Shown here piece by piece: positions 11,808 through 23,500 of a stretch of 64,000 nucleotides of DNA; position 1 is the stretch's first letter, and each line of letters opens with the position of its first letter. The stretch comes from Corbicula japonica (taxonomy: Eukaryota; Mollusca; Bivalvia; Venerida; Cyrenidae). The notes beneath the pieces were generated by a model, which saw only the letters and a program-made list of their open reading frames with translations, made no database searches and was not told where the DNA came from. The DNA is taken from the NCBI GenBank assembly GCA_038501625.1, contig JAZAYU010000034.1, forward strand, positions 5,492,467-5,556,466, given 5' to 3'. A program made the translations under genes and the position numbers.

Positions 11808-12026
11808 TTTATCCCTTTGCTCCAAATATACACCTTTATTGTAGTGTAGATCCAGATCAGACAGCACATCCATGCCATCTTATCAGGATCTGCACTGTTT
11901 GTTTTTTGACTTAGGTTATTTTTGACAAACAAGTGAACAGTGTAGACCATGATCAGATGGCATACTGTCTGATCTGGATCTACACAGTTTGCTCACACAA
12001 TAAAGGTGTATTTTAGGAGGAAAGCT
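11808..12026 (+). mobile_element. TTAA-MITE, two-module copy
   Basis: CCCTTTGCTCC start, GTGTAGATCCAGATCAGAC, spacer TTAGGTTATTTTTGAC, second module ending GATCTGGATCTACACAG, then CACACAATAAAGGTGTA and GGAGGAAAG. Outer TTAA not preserved. Confidence 0.75.
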
Positions 12027-12365
12027 TCTGGATCTACACTAAATGCATATGCAATATGCATACATAAGGAGTAAATTATATGTCTGCCTATGCAAGTTAG
12101 ATCTAGGACACTTTTACTTAGGTGAGCAAAGAGTTTACAGAAATTAAGTGACACTTCAATATGGTAATAAGCAAGTCTAGAAGGTAAGTTTTTCAAGCAA
12201 GTGGCCCAAATTATAATGCTATGAAAGTCTGCCTACCAGGAAATTCCTATCAATACTGAAACTATATTCGGTCTTTGCAAGCTATATTGATAGGAAATAT
12301 ATATAGGTAAGAATGAATGTTAACAAGAAGCTAATTTTGTCCAAGTCTGACCAAAATGCATAAAT

Positions 12366-12588
12366 AACCCTTTACTACATTCAACTTTTATCACAAGGAT
12401 TACCAGTTGAGATCCAGACCACGAGCACATCTGTGCCATCTGATCTAGATGTACAATGTTGGCCTACTGGTCAGTAATAACCTAAAAGCAGTTTAGATCC
12501 TGATCAGCTAGCACAATTTTGCTAGCTGAATTGAATCTGAATTGTTTGGCTTTGCAATAGCAAGCTTATCTATGGAGTAAAGGGATAA
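12366..12588 (-). mobile_element. TTAA-MITE, two-module copy
   Basis: AACCCTTTACTAC to GGAGTAAAGGGATAA. Reverse spacer GGTCAGTAATAACCTAAAAG. Diverged module sequences. Confidence 0.7.
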
Positions 12589-12595
12589 GACTACT

Positions 12596-12747
12596 GGGCC
12601 CAACATCATAAAACTAAGTTTGGAGATCAGTCTAAAATCTCAAGCATCTGATTGGCTGAAATGGCAACTGGTCAACATTTCAGCCAATCAGATGCTTGAG
12701 ATTTGAGACTGATCTCCTGGCAGATTTAGTCTGATGATGTTGGGTCC
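12596..12747. mobile_element. CCAAT foldback MITE, subtype I
   Basis: Palindrome of about 150 bp: GGGCCCAACATCATAAAACTA ... centre ATTGGCTGAAATGG / CCATTTCAGCCAAT-type ... GATGATGTTGGGTCC. Sits 9 bp from the end of the preceding TTAA-MITE. Confidence 0.8.
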
Positions 12748-13059
12748 TGAAATACTAAGCTCTAATCCCAAAATATATCATTTTCGATTCTAACTAAAAC
12801 GAAGAAATATTCGAAAGAAATTCCAGTCCATAAGTATATGCACGAAATTTTAATCAATGTCAAAAGAACAAAACAACTACACTGCAAGAAAAAAAAAAGA
12901 CTAGCAAACACCATCAAACATAGATGATCATAATTGACATATAAAGTATCATCTTTGAATCACCCATTAATGTAATGAACTGGATCTTCTAACAAACTGT
13001 ACCAGTCTATTCATTGTTCAGGAGTGATTTATTACAAAATATAACATCTGAATTTTTTA
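12748..13059. other. Gene-free stretch
   Basis: AT-rich, nothing recognised. Confidence 0.4.
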
Positions 13060-13165
13060 ACTGAAAAGATAGCAGTGTAGAACCTGATCAGACTGTGCAA
13101 ATATACAGACTAACCAGTCTGTGCGGTCGCATATATAACACATGCTGTGCTTTGCATGTAAAGGT
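13060..13165. mobile_element. TTAA-MITE fragment
   Basis: GTAGAACCTGATCAGACTGTGC and CAGTCTGTGCGGTCGCATAT resemble one module. No ends remain. Confidence 0.4.
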
Positions 13166-13539
13166 AGAATAACTAACTATTGTGTGAACTCGAATCTTAG
13201 CATTCACTGTTGATGAAGTTCTAGTTCACGTTGAACTGATGATGGTGACCTTGTAGACCAAAAAAAGTCCTTTTAAAAGGAATCAGTGGGAGAGAAAACT
13301 AGATGCCCTGTTCAATGCAACATGCGAAACTATGCAATATTTTTACTTATGGACTACAGAAGACCTACAAGCCATGATAGTTTATGAAGTAAAGTAGAGC
13401 TGGAGTTATTACAATAAGATTGTCACTTTACTCCACATATACAAGTTTTATGCACCAGTGTCCATCCATTTCTTCTTTTTCTTGGCGTTCGCTATCCATC
13501 CATATCAGCTGGCAGATATAACCTTATAAATCCATCACA

Positions 13540-13785
13540 TTAACCCTTTCCTGTACAGACACACCTTTATTGCTAGGGCGAACAGTATAGATCCAGATCA
13601 GCTGGCACATCCGTACCGTCTGATCAGGATCTAAACTGTTCGCTTTTTGATTCATTAGGTTATTTCTCACCTAAATGCGACCAGTGCAGATCCTGATCAG
13701 ACGGCACGGACGTGCTGGCTGATCTGGACCTACACTGGTCGCACATGCTTAAAAATGCGTATAATTATATCCAGGAAAGGGTTAA
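13540..13785 (+). mobile_element. TTAA-MITE, near-intact two-module copy
   Basis: TTAA CCCTTTCCTGTACAG to CCAGGAAAGGG TTAA. Both hairpin modules and the spacer GATTCATTAGGTTATTTC are intact. The first module closes GCGAACAG/CTGTTCGC, the second GCGACCAG/CTGGTCGC. Confidence 0.9.
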
Positions 13786-13863
13786 CAGTGTAGATCCTGT
13801 AGGATCTACGGGATCTACACTGTTGGCCTGTGTGATAAGAGCCTTATCTCTGGATAAAGGGTT
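13786..13863. mobile_element. TTAA-MITE, short derivative abutting the previous copy
   Basis: CAGTGTAGATCCTGTAGGATC and GGATCTACACTGTTGGCC form a compact hairpin, ending GGATAAAGGGTTAA. It directly follows the TTAA of the preceding copy. Confidence 0.6.
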
Positions 13864-14115
13864 AAAATCCAGGTACTCCTAAATGAAATCCCCAAACTAT
13901 AAGCAAGCAGGTCATAATGGATAATTCTATATTTTCACTGAATGAAAAAGCTTCTATCAAGCCAAATAAAGCATTCTAGTGATTATGGTTCTAGAAATAC
14001 CAAGATCTTTTATACTGCAAACGATAATATCAGTATTATAATCATACATTTCATTTATATAATGGGAAAAAAAACATCTGGTTAACATAATAGTGTCAAT
14101 AAGATTGTATGATAT

Positions 14116-14262
14116 GGGCTGAATATTATAAAATTGAGATTGGAAACCAGTCTCAAATCTCAAACAACTGATTGGATGAAATGGCGACTGGTCGCCATTT
14201 CAGCTAATCAGATGCATGAGAATTTGAGACTGGTTACCATTCTCACTTTTATTACCTTGGGC
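14116..14262. mobile_element. CCAAT foldback MITE, subtype II
   Basis: GGGCTGAATATTATAAAATTG to ACTTTTATTACCTTGGGC, with centre GATTGGATGAAATGGCGACT / GGTCGCCATTTCAGCTAATC. Confidence 0.8.
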
Positions 14263-14461
14263 AATGATTGCTTGTCAAATAATGGTATACAGCACTCAGT
14301 AACAATATCTAGAGTAACATTTATCTCTCTAACAGTTATTCATGTAACAAGTAACAATAGTTGAATTTGAAAGCTATTTACAACCCATCTCTCCGACAAC
14401 AGATTTCTGCTAGTTTACATGGGAAAGTTTCTACTCTTTATAAACTCATATTTTTTTATGT

Positions 14462-14697
14462 TTACCCCTCTACTCCATAGAGACACCTTTATTGTGTGGG
14501 CGAACAGTGTAGATCAAGATCAGCCAGCACATTCGAGCCATCAGATCAATATCTACACTCTTCATTTTAAGAATTATTTGGGTATTTCTGACCAAAATGT
14601 GACCAGTGCAGATTTAAATCAGATTCATGCCATCTGATCTAGATCTTACTGGTCGCACATGCATTAAAATGCTTATATATGGGTCAAAGGGGTTTAA
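14462..14697 (+). mobile_element. TTAA-MITE, two-module copy
   Basis: TTACCCCTCTACTCCATAGA start, first module GGGCGAACAGTGTAGATC, spacer GGGTATTTCTGACC, right end ATATATGGGTCAAAGGGG. Confidence 0.75.
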
Positions 14698-14699
14698 CT

Positions 14700-14934
14700 A
14701 GTTACTCCATAGATATGACTTTTATTGCATGGGTAAGTGAAGATTTGGATCATCTGGCACGTCCATGCCATGTGATCAGGATCTGCTCTGTTTGCTTTTA
14801 GATTCATTGGGTTATTTCTATCCAAATGAAAAGTTCAGATCCAGATCAAATGGCACAGATGTACTGGCTGATCTGGATCTATAGTGTTTGCACATGTGAT
14901 AAAACCCTTAATATGGAGTATCGGTAAAGGATTG
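14700..14934 (+). mobile_element. TTAA-MITE, two-module copy
   Basis: Starts only a few bases after the previous copy. Spacer GATTCATTGGGTTATTTC, second module ending CTGATCTGGATCTATAGTG, then GGAGTATCGGTAAAGG. Confidence 0.7.
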
Positions 14935-15052
14935 ACATTGCTAACAAGAAAACACTGAAATGCAACAAACTTCTTACATTTTATGAAAAAGGGGCATAAT
15001 TATTACAAAATACAGTCAAGAGTTATGAAAATTTTCTTGATAATTGCTTTTG

Positions 15053-15060
15053 TGACGTCA
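15053..15060. promoter_or_regulatory. CRE-like palindrome TGACGTCA
   Basis: Perfect 8-bp CREB/ATF consensus in intergenic DNA. No gene start nearby, so function is uncertain. Confidence 0.2.
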
Positions 15061-15361
15061 GACAACTATGTTACGTTTCAAAACTCTACCTTGAATGGTT
15101 ACTGAAAAAGTGAACTTAAATAAAAAAAAAGCCCCAAAACATATCAAATTGTAATAACCAGGGTTTTCTAAAGAAAAACTGGTTAAAAATAAGCAGAGAG
15201 AGTGGGTTGTTAGCTACAATGATTGGAAAGTTTCCTATTTTATCTATGTCTCAACAATAAAATCAAACTCAACTCGGGAGTATTATATAAACCATTAACG
15301 CTTATCCTGTAACAAACTTGCCATACTTTCAATCAGGGCCATTCCATTCAGTGTTCAATGA

Positions 15362-15548
15362 TTTGAACTGAACCATGAACTGTTTAGACCCTGATCAGAT
15401 CTGGATCTGCACTGGTCAGAATTATCATAGTAATGAATCTAAAAGCAAACAGTGTGGATCCTGATCAGACAGCATGGATGTTCCGGCTGATCTTGATCTA
15501 CACTGTTTGGCCACACAATAAAGATGTATCTATGGAGTAAAGAGTTAT
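15362..15548 (-). mobile_element. TTAA-MITE, truncated copy
   Basis: Left module damaged (GTTTAGACCCTGATCAGATC). Right module intact (GTGTGGATCCTGATCAGAC ... CTGATCTTGATCTACACTG), ending CAATAAAGATGTATC and GGAGTAAAGAGTTA. Confidence 0.7.
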
Positions 15549-16154
15549 AATAATATTAATAATGTTACATTTTCAATGAATGTACTCACAACAGCCCACC
15601 AATTACAAAGCCTGATCAGGATCTACACCGTTCACATTTGGTACAATACACCCCAGCGAAAAAAGTATGGAATAGCCCAAATTCAAATACATGCAAGTCA
15701 GCAACATAATTTTCCAGGACAAGTGTTAAAGCACTACAAAAGGTACAATGTTATTTCCACAACCAAATGTAACACACACATATATACATAATAATGTACA
15801 AACTTATCTGTACAAACTAAGTTTATACACCCAAACAGTAAAGTACATTTTATACACACACTGTAAGGTACATTTTACATATTTACAAATAAGAGACCTG
15901 CTCTTTCTGATAAAACAACATACATTTCTTTTTGAAGCTTATCCTTGTATTCCATATTTCACTTAAGCATCATGCGCAGAAAGCTTTAGCAATATTGGAC
16001 AGCGAGGGCATTAAGCTTACAGCTCAGACATTTTAGATGTCTTTTTAGTTTTTAATGTTCCATACTTCACGAGTACAATCTGTTCCATTTGGTTACAAGC
16101 GTTAACAATATCTTTTCAAGTGTACTTGAATATGTATGCATATTTAAAACAAAC
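15549..16154. other. Gene-free stretch
   Basis: AT-rich. Several ACACAC/TATACA-type simple stretches (15770-15870). No coding evidence. Confidence 0.4.
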
Positions 16155-16393
16155 TTAACCCTTTCCTCCATACACACATTGATTGCATGGGCGAACAGTG
16201 TAGATCCGGATCAGCTGGCACATTCCTGCCATCTTATCAGGATCTGCACTATTCGCTTTTTGATTCATTAGGTTATTTCTGAACAAAAAGTGACCAGAGC
16301 AGATCCTGATCAGACGGAATGGATGTGCCGGGTGATCTGGATCTAAACTGTTTACCCATGCAATAAAGGTGTATCTATGGAGGAAAGGGTTAA
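16155..16393 (+). mobile_element. TTAA-MITE, intact ends
   Basis: TTAA duplicated at 16155-16158 and 16390-16393, CCCTTTCCTCCATA and GGAGGAAAGGG ends. The second module has lost part of the inner stem (CAGACGGAATGG). Confidence 0.88.
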
Positions 16394-16894
16394 AACAAAC
16401 TTAAAACAATAAAACCCAGTTATAGCATCAATTTCTTATTACTATATATGTTATAGATAAAAATGATAGAAATAACTTAAAAAAACAACATAAAATAAAT
16501 CAAGCCAAGTAAAAATACAGATTTGGCACAACAAAAAATATATATATATGTCAAAGGTCGGTACATATGGCTGATTACATTTTTCAACAATAGGAAGATG
16601 AACTGTGCCCCACTGAGGGGGTCCATAGAAAACTGACATTTTCAAATATTTGTTATTTAGTTGAAAAGATACATTATGCCTCTCATATGTTTATCAAAAA
16701 AAAGTGAAAATCTGCAACTTTATGTTCAGTGTTATTTTTTACTGGAAACCCTTGAAATCGCAGTTTATCCACGTTTATGTAGTATATAGTTTGAAATTAT
16801 TTTTTAATCGTCTTGGTAATATGAAGAAAATTTGTTTCAGTGAAATATCAGTTTTTACAAGCCAGAAGGTCCATTTTCTCATGACTAGCCTCTA
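16394..16894. other. Gene-free stretch
   Basis: AT-rich, with a short TA microsatellite near 16540. Nothing else recognised. Confidence 0.4.
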
Positions 16895-17136
16895 TTAACC
16901 CTTTTCTGTACAGACACACCTTTATTGCTAGGGCGAACAGTTTAGATCCAGATCAGCCGGCACATCCGTGCCGTCTGATCAGGATCTCAACTGTTCGCTT
17001 CTTGATTCATTAGGTTATTTCTGACAAAAATGCGACCAGTGCAGATCCTGATCAGACGGCATGGATGTGCCGGCTGATCTGGATCTACACTGGTCACACA
17101 TGCGTAAAAATGCGTATCTGTACAGGAAAGGGTTAA
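16895..17136 (+). mobile_element. TTAA-MITE, near-intact copy
   Basis: 242 bp, TTAA both sides. CTGTACAGACACACC and GTACAGGAAAGGG ends. Modules are almost consensus, with first-stem GCGAACAGTTTAGATCC / GGATCTCAACTGTTCGC. Confidence 0.92.
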
Positions 17137-17375
17137 TGAAGAAGAACTTAGAAATTACTGGGAATGATTCTACAAATTTCAGGCATACTTGCTTGGGGAC
17201 GGGGATTGACATTCAGCTAAACTTTAGCACAGATATTTTAAATTCTAGCCCTAGTGGATTGTTAGTGTTTGTATTTGAATTGGCAGGGAAACTGATTTTG
17301 TCCGACAAAGTAGGCTGAAAAACATGTCAGTTGGTGGTCATTTGCATGTTATCCTGAGAATTGAAAGAAATACTA

Positions 17376-17433
17376 GGGCTGAAGGTTATACAATTGAGCA
17401 TGGAAACCAGTCTCAGTTTTATAACCTTGGGAC
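17376..17433. mobile_element. CCAAT foldback MITE, internally deleted (58 bp)
   Basis: Only the outer arms remain: GGGCTGAAGGTTATACAATT..GGAAACCAG joined to TCTCAGTTTTATAACCTTGG. Central palindrome missing. Confidence 0.7.
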
Positions 17434-17981
17434 CAGGACTATAAACCATGATATATCGTGAAATCTATCACTAATGACTAAACATTACAACAAAGTATTG
17501 CACAATAAGAACAGAATAAAGGGGCATAACTCATGATACAATCAGACTAAGGGAGGTAACACATTGTGCTTCAGAGTGATAATCTCACGAGTTTGACAAA
17601 AAGGTGAAAATTCCTGGCACTGGTGACAAACTTATCACAAAGTCAACATTATACATCAAAAAGGAACTATGGGTTAAGTTCTAGGATGAATGTACAGTAA
17701 TGTTATCTAATTTTGTAACTGCTTAAAAGCATGGAAAGGAAAACACAAGAAAAAGATAGAAATTATCAAGCCCTAGGATATGTTCAAAAGTCATAATATC
17801 TCTGTTCAGAGGTAAATTATGCATGTCATGGTTTAAACTAAATGTATTTTTTCAATGTTGAACTATTACTATATGACTGTCACAAGGCAAAGCGGAATAC
17901 AGAATTTGTGATCCAAAATTCAAAATCCTTGATATAATTTTAACTATATGAAAATAATAAAAACAAAAAAGCACAGATCAG
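17434..17981. other. Gene-free stretch
   Basis: Contains GGGAGGTAACACA and GGGGCATAACTC phrases also seen in other repeats. No family assigned. Confidence 0.4.
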
Positions 17982-18220
17982 TTAACCCCTTCCTCCACAT
18001 AAACACCTTTTAGTGCATGGACAAACAGTGTAGATCCAAATCAGCTGGCACATACATACCGTCTGATCAGGATCTGCACTGTTCGCTTTTTGATTTATTA
18101 TGTTCTATTTTTACCAAAAAGCAAACAGTGCAGATCCCGATCAAATGGCAAAGATTTGTGCTGACCTGGATCTAAAATGTTCGCAGATGCTATAAAAGGT
18201 GTGTATATGGAGGAAAGGGA
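17982..18220 (+). mobile_element. TTAA-MITE, two-module copy
   Basis: TTAACCCCTTCCTCCACATA to GGAGGAAAGGGAGAA. The left TTAA is intact, the right one mutated. Both modules readable. Confidence 0.85.
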
Positions 18221-18386
18221 GAACCCTGCTTGTCATGGAAAAAGTATTCCTATTACAAATATTCTATGTATTTGCATACACAAAACCCGCTACCCGCTAA
18301 ATCAATGTCGAAATGGACTTGCAACTGTTTCAAATCTGAGTCAGTCAATGAATAGTTTATACGGTATTATACAGAACTTGAAATGA

Positions 18387-18499
18387 ATAACAAATAGTGC
18401 AGACCCTGATTAACGGTAGACTGTACAGATCTGCATGCTGATCTGGGTCTACACTGGTAGCAAATTTGACAGAGGTTGTACTTTTTGCTTAAAGGTTAA
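18387..18499. mobile_element. TTAA-MITE, half copy
   Basis: One module (GTGCAGACCCTGATTAACGG ... CTGATCTGGGTCTACACTGG) and a degraded right end TTAAAGGTTAAAG. Confidence 0.6.
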
Positions 18500-18877
18500 A
18501 GTATGTTCAATACATATGTATGATTTTTAACCAATTTCCATTCTTAAATGTCCATGACAATATACTTTAATAAAGTCAATTGACAAACAAGGAAGTTATT
18601 TGTTTCCAAAATAATTTTATGTGATTTTAATTAACATTATATGCCCGGAAACTTGCAGTATTTTAAGAAACTTCCGAGAATAATGCTAACAAAAACGAAG
18701 AAACATTTCAGAGAAACAAGCTGCTGTCTTGAAATAAGAATAAGATATAAACTGAAAATGAAGGAATTAAAACATTGATATGCACATTAAAATTATAAAT
18801 AAAAAAATCATGTTATTACAAATCATAGGAACAATTTAATCATGTTTCATGAAAATAATCTAAGTTTCATTATTATT
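18500..18877. other. Gene-free stretch
   Basis: AT-rich DNA downstream of SNRK. Nothing recognised. Confidence 0.4.
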
Positions 18878-19067
18878 TTAACCCTTTGCACCTTTTATTG
18901 CATATGCGAACAGTGAAGATCCAGATCAGCTTATTGGTCAGAAATATCCTAATGAATTAAAGTCAGAACAGTGTGCACCATGATCAGACAGTTCAGATGT
19001 GCACGCTGATCTGGATTTACATTGTTTGCCCATGGATAACAGCCATATTGTATGGATTAAAGGGTAA
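18878..19067 (-). mobile_element. TTAA-MITE just downstream of SNRK stop
   Basis: TTAACCCTTTGCACC to GGATTAAAGGGTAA. The first module lost its inner half (GATCAGCTTATTGGTCAGAA), the second module is complete. It lies 126 bp beyond the SNRK stop and carries AATAAA on the SNRK strand. Confidence 0.85.
18894..18899 (-). promoter_or_regulatory. Candidate SNRK poly(A) signal AATAAA, inside a MITE
   Basis: On the minus strand this is the first AATAAA after the SNRK stop, about 295 nt downstream. It lies in the terminal part of the TTAA-MITE copy 18878-19067, whose ends normally contain GCAATAAA. No other AATAAA was seen between the stop and this site. Use of the site is inferred. Confidence 0.4.
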
Positions 19068-19192
19068 ACTACTTGTAAAATGACATGGAAATAATGTATA
19101 TTTCATAATTATACCAAAACACTTTGACTTTTCCAAGTTACAGTTTAAACCTGATAACTTGTAACTCCCTAAACTGAAGAGTACTCAAACAC

Positions 19193-20546
19193 TCAAACAA
19201 GAGAACAGCATTTAGAAGCATCAACTTTTACAGCATTACCATGTTTACAGCTTTGTTTACAACTTTGTTTGCTATACATATTACTATTAATATCCATTTT
19301 CACCTTTAAGGGGCCGTGTGGCTTCTTCCCAGTTCTGCTATCACAGTTTGGCAAGCATTTCTCAATTATTAGTTTATTGTTATCATCTTTCAGTTCTCCA
19401 TTTAATGAGTTAAAGTCATGATTTGATATATGTTTGCGGTGTCTGACTTTATTTTCCTGATTTAACCTGTCCATTAGTGTCTCCTTCAGTTTCTTGATTT
19501 CTGATACACCACTCTCATTTTCATTGTCACCGTTATCTTCAGCGTCACTGTCTGATACATTCTCGTCTCGTTCTATGACATACTTCAAACTGCTCCGACT
19601 GCTGGCTAGACTCAGGTTTGATTTCCCGGAACTTACACTCATTTGGCTGATTCGTCCACCTGAATTGATAAGATCTCCACCGAGTTTAAAGCTAAGATTG
19701 TTTTGTTTCCCTTTGCCATGATGACTGTGGCTACTTTTAGGACTTCCTCCTTTACCATCCTTCTTTCCACCTCCTTTACCTCCCCTGTCGTCATCGTCCT
19801 TATGAGGTCTATTTCCACCGTTACCACCCCCACCTAAACCACGCCCAAAACCCCCATCCCCTCCGTGTCCATTTGTGCCACCATCAGTATCACTTGAATG
19901 ATCACTACTGTCTCTTCTACTGATGAACTTATCTTTCAGTTTATCTTTACGAGATCTACCTTCAGTATCATCCGTATCACTAGCATCCGAACTACTGCAA
20001 CTTGTTCCACGTGACCCAGTTCCCTTACGTCTTCTCCGCGCCTCGTATTTCCGTATTACTTCTGGTGATGCAAGGCTATTTCTCTTTGTTAACATTCTTG
20101 AAGCATGTAAATTTGGGGGGACAAAATCATCTTCTTCTTCTGATTCATTTTCTTCGCAGATCTGATTCAATAACTGCGGAGAACTCGCCACACTTATCAA
20201 CGGTCTTTTAAGAAACACATTAGGCTGTTGTGGTTCAGCACCTTTGTCTGGTTTGGCATTGTTACTATCATTTTCATCAATGTCTAAATTCTCATATGAC
20301 TTTGAAGAGCGTATTTTGTCAGTATATGATTCTATTTCTAAATCCTCATCTTCACTTTGACCTTCGGATGAGTCGACACTCTCTTCTTTAATGAGACTGT
20401 ATTTCCTTACTACGGGGCTGTCCATGAGGGAGGTGGATGGGGTCGGATGAATTCCTTGTGGGGACAGCAGTGACAGTACCAAGCCTTTCTGTTTCTGCAC
20501 AAATGATTTTTTCTCATCGCCTGACTCAGCATCTTTGCTTTGTACA
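19193..20546 (-). CDS. SNRK: SNRK coding exon 6: long C-terminal tail and stop
   Basis: 1354 nt. The acceptor is TGTATGTTTTCAG, with split codon AG/T = Ser522, then [15 protein letters not shown]. It carries residues 523-972 and the stop. Visible: acidic patches ([15 protein letters not shown]), LLNQICEE near 647-654, RRRRKG at 692-697 followed by [12 protein letters not shown] and [10 protein letters not shown] (recognisable in vertebrate SNRK), a Gly/Asp/Lys-rich run at about 745-791, SSLKYVIE (838-847 region), a CKQSCKH Cys motif, and the terminal CCSLV (968-972), which fits a CaaX pattern. The tail is predicted to be largely disordered, with many Ser/Asp-rich potential CK2-type sites. Confidence 0.93.
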
Positions 20547-23500
20547 CTGAAAACATACAAGAAAATATGGATAAGGATTTAGAGGCAAAAATTCTGCTGG
20601 TTAACCCTTTTCTCCATAGATGGACTTTAATGCATTGGGGAATAATGTAGATCCAGATCAGCCAGCAATCGTGCAATCTGACCAGGATCTGCAGTTCGCT
20701 TATAGGTCAGAAATAACCTGATGGATGAAAAATGCACAGGACACTGGTCACACATGCATATAATATTATATTTGGAGTCAAGGGTAAACCTATTGTCAAG
20801 CATCTCTTTGGATTAAATGGAACAAAACAAAATAAATCATGTATTCTTTGTTAGCTGAAAAAAAATATTAAAAAATTACTTTAAAAAACATCACATGAAA
20901 ATAGGTATTTACAAATCACTATTAATTAGGTAACCAATTATTCTACCACAAACGAAAAGCTAACCTTTTTTCAATAATTATATATTTAAATTCTACAAAT
21001 TAGAAAGTTACTTCTGTTTTGACTGACAAAAATAATATGTACCGCCTGCATGCTTCATTCACCTTTTACTCCATATATCCCTTTATGGCATGGGCAAACA
21101 GTGTAGATCCAGATCAGGATCTGCACTTTTTGTCGGTTATCTCTTACCTAACAATAGACAGTGCAGATCCTGATCAGACAAAATATGTGCTGGATGATCT
21201 AGATCTACACTGTTTGTACACGAAATAAGATAGGTTTATTTGGAGTAATTCAAGAAAAGTGAAAAATAAAAAAGAACACCCACATTTCATTACAGGTGAT
21301 TCCAAGAAAATAATATACAACAAAAAAACTTCTAGATTGCAAATGGTAAACTAGCATAGTGTAAAAGCAAAACTATATCCCTACATTCTATAAATAATAA
21401 AATACTTTTAGTGCAAAAATGCCCTCATATTACACGGGAACATCAAGTAACACAATGGGTGAGGTTCACAATATTAAAAGATTCCTTTATTTAAAAGATA
21501 AAGTTTGTCTCATTCTCTCTAATATCATGCCCATACCCAGGGTGGTTTGTTTGGATGGCACCCATCATTTATGGACAAACCAAGTCTATGAGCCTCCAAC
21601 AACTACCACCCTTGCAACTTTGTGGCACTAATTTGACTTCAAGTTCACAATGCACATCAAATTGTTTGGTTTAGCTTGGAATTGGACACGATTATAACAT
21701 GTATTTTATTTAAGGATTGAATCGATATTTGATGGTTTTCATTTGGGTATGGAAAACAGTTGGGTTGTTCAAAGTGTGTGAAGCCCAAAGGGCTTCACGC
21801 GTACTTTAAACAATCCAACTGTTTTTCATACCCAAATGAAAAACATCAAATATCGATTCAATCCTTATATTTACACACATTAATACTCACGTTTATACAG
21901 AAATTATTAGAAGAATTTGTGATATTACGGCTTTTTTGAATGGCTGTTGGAACAGCAACATTGACGACAAAGTGAATGACGGCACGCTTTTTCACAGCAA
22001 CTCGTGGCAAAACGTGCATGCTCGGTGACGTCACACGTCACAACCTTGTGCAACGTCCAATAAATTGTGAACGGTTCTTTTTTAGCCACGCCTTTTATTA
22101 CGTCACACTGTTTACCATTAGAAATTAGGATTCGTTAGATGAATAAGACTTCATCGTAGAGGACGAATTTGAAGTGTAAATATCTTGCAATAAATTCACA
22201 TTTTCTCCTAACAATTAAACAGGATCTAGACCCTTTTAACCATGGGTATCACCTTCATCCCAATTGCAAACCATTGATGATCCAGATTAGCTTAACAGTT
22301 ATCTGTGCAGTTGCACCTGGATCTTTGCTGTTTGCTTTCAGATTCACAATGTTGTATCTAGCCAAAAACCGATCAGTGTAGATCCTGATCTGACTGCACA
22401 GATAATTATGGTGGCTGAACCCAACCCTCACTGGTGGCACATGGGAATATAAGACATAACTTATGAAGTAAATGGTTAAGAAAGCTTAAAATCTCAAAAC
22501 TTAAGTAGAACTCCAGGCAAACAAACTCTAAACAACAAATGATGCAAAATTGTAAAACATGCTTCTGCATCATCATGCCAGTCATGGACTGTCAAACATT
22601 TGTATAACATAACACAAAATGTAATTACATTCTTCAAGTCTCCAAACCAGAAAGTATAACAATTAGGAATAAAAATGCTCAAGCTTCAAATGTCTTGCAC
22701 AGCTATTCAGCAAACTGCAAAACCCTAGCTGGAATTAGTGTCATTTATACAAAAGCATAGGGAAGACAATGATTAAATAAAAGGCATGCTGAGCAACCGT
22801 ATGAAAAGCAAAAAAAAAAATGCCTAAGGGAAGCAACTCTACCAACCATAAACACTTTACAGGAAAAGGGGAGGTAATACTGTATTACCAATCACAACTG
22901 TCGTTAGATGGAGAATCAAAGTTATCCAGGTTTGGTAACACAACGATCCCACGCTGCTTCACTCTTTAAAATGGAAATAAAATTGACAATGTTTATTAAC
23001 ATACCTATTCATAGCCAATAAAAGTGAACAAAAAACATTTTTGTGAAGAAGGTGTATGACCTCAATAGCCTTAATGTCATTTTTAAACCATTCACTTCTG
23101 GATGCAGTTTGTAATTTGTTAACCCTTACTCCATCGGATAAAGTATATATCACATGAGAGACTAGTGAAGATCCAGATCAGACTGCCCAGTTATGGCCAC
23201 ACATGTGATAAAAACCACATCCATGGAGGAAAGGGTTAACTTTACTCCAGCAGAAAAGGGCTCATGGATAAATAAGTATCTGGGTTTCTACCCAGCATAA
23301 TATGATCACACTATATTTATATTAACCCTTTCCTCCATAGATACATCTTTATTACATGGGCAAACAGTTTAGATCCAGATTAGCCGGCACATCCATGCCG
23401 TCTGATCAGGATCTAAACTGTCCGCTTTTCGATTCGTTAGGTTATTTCTGGCCAAAATGAGACCAGTGCAGATCCTGATAAGACAGTACAGATGTGCCGG

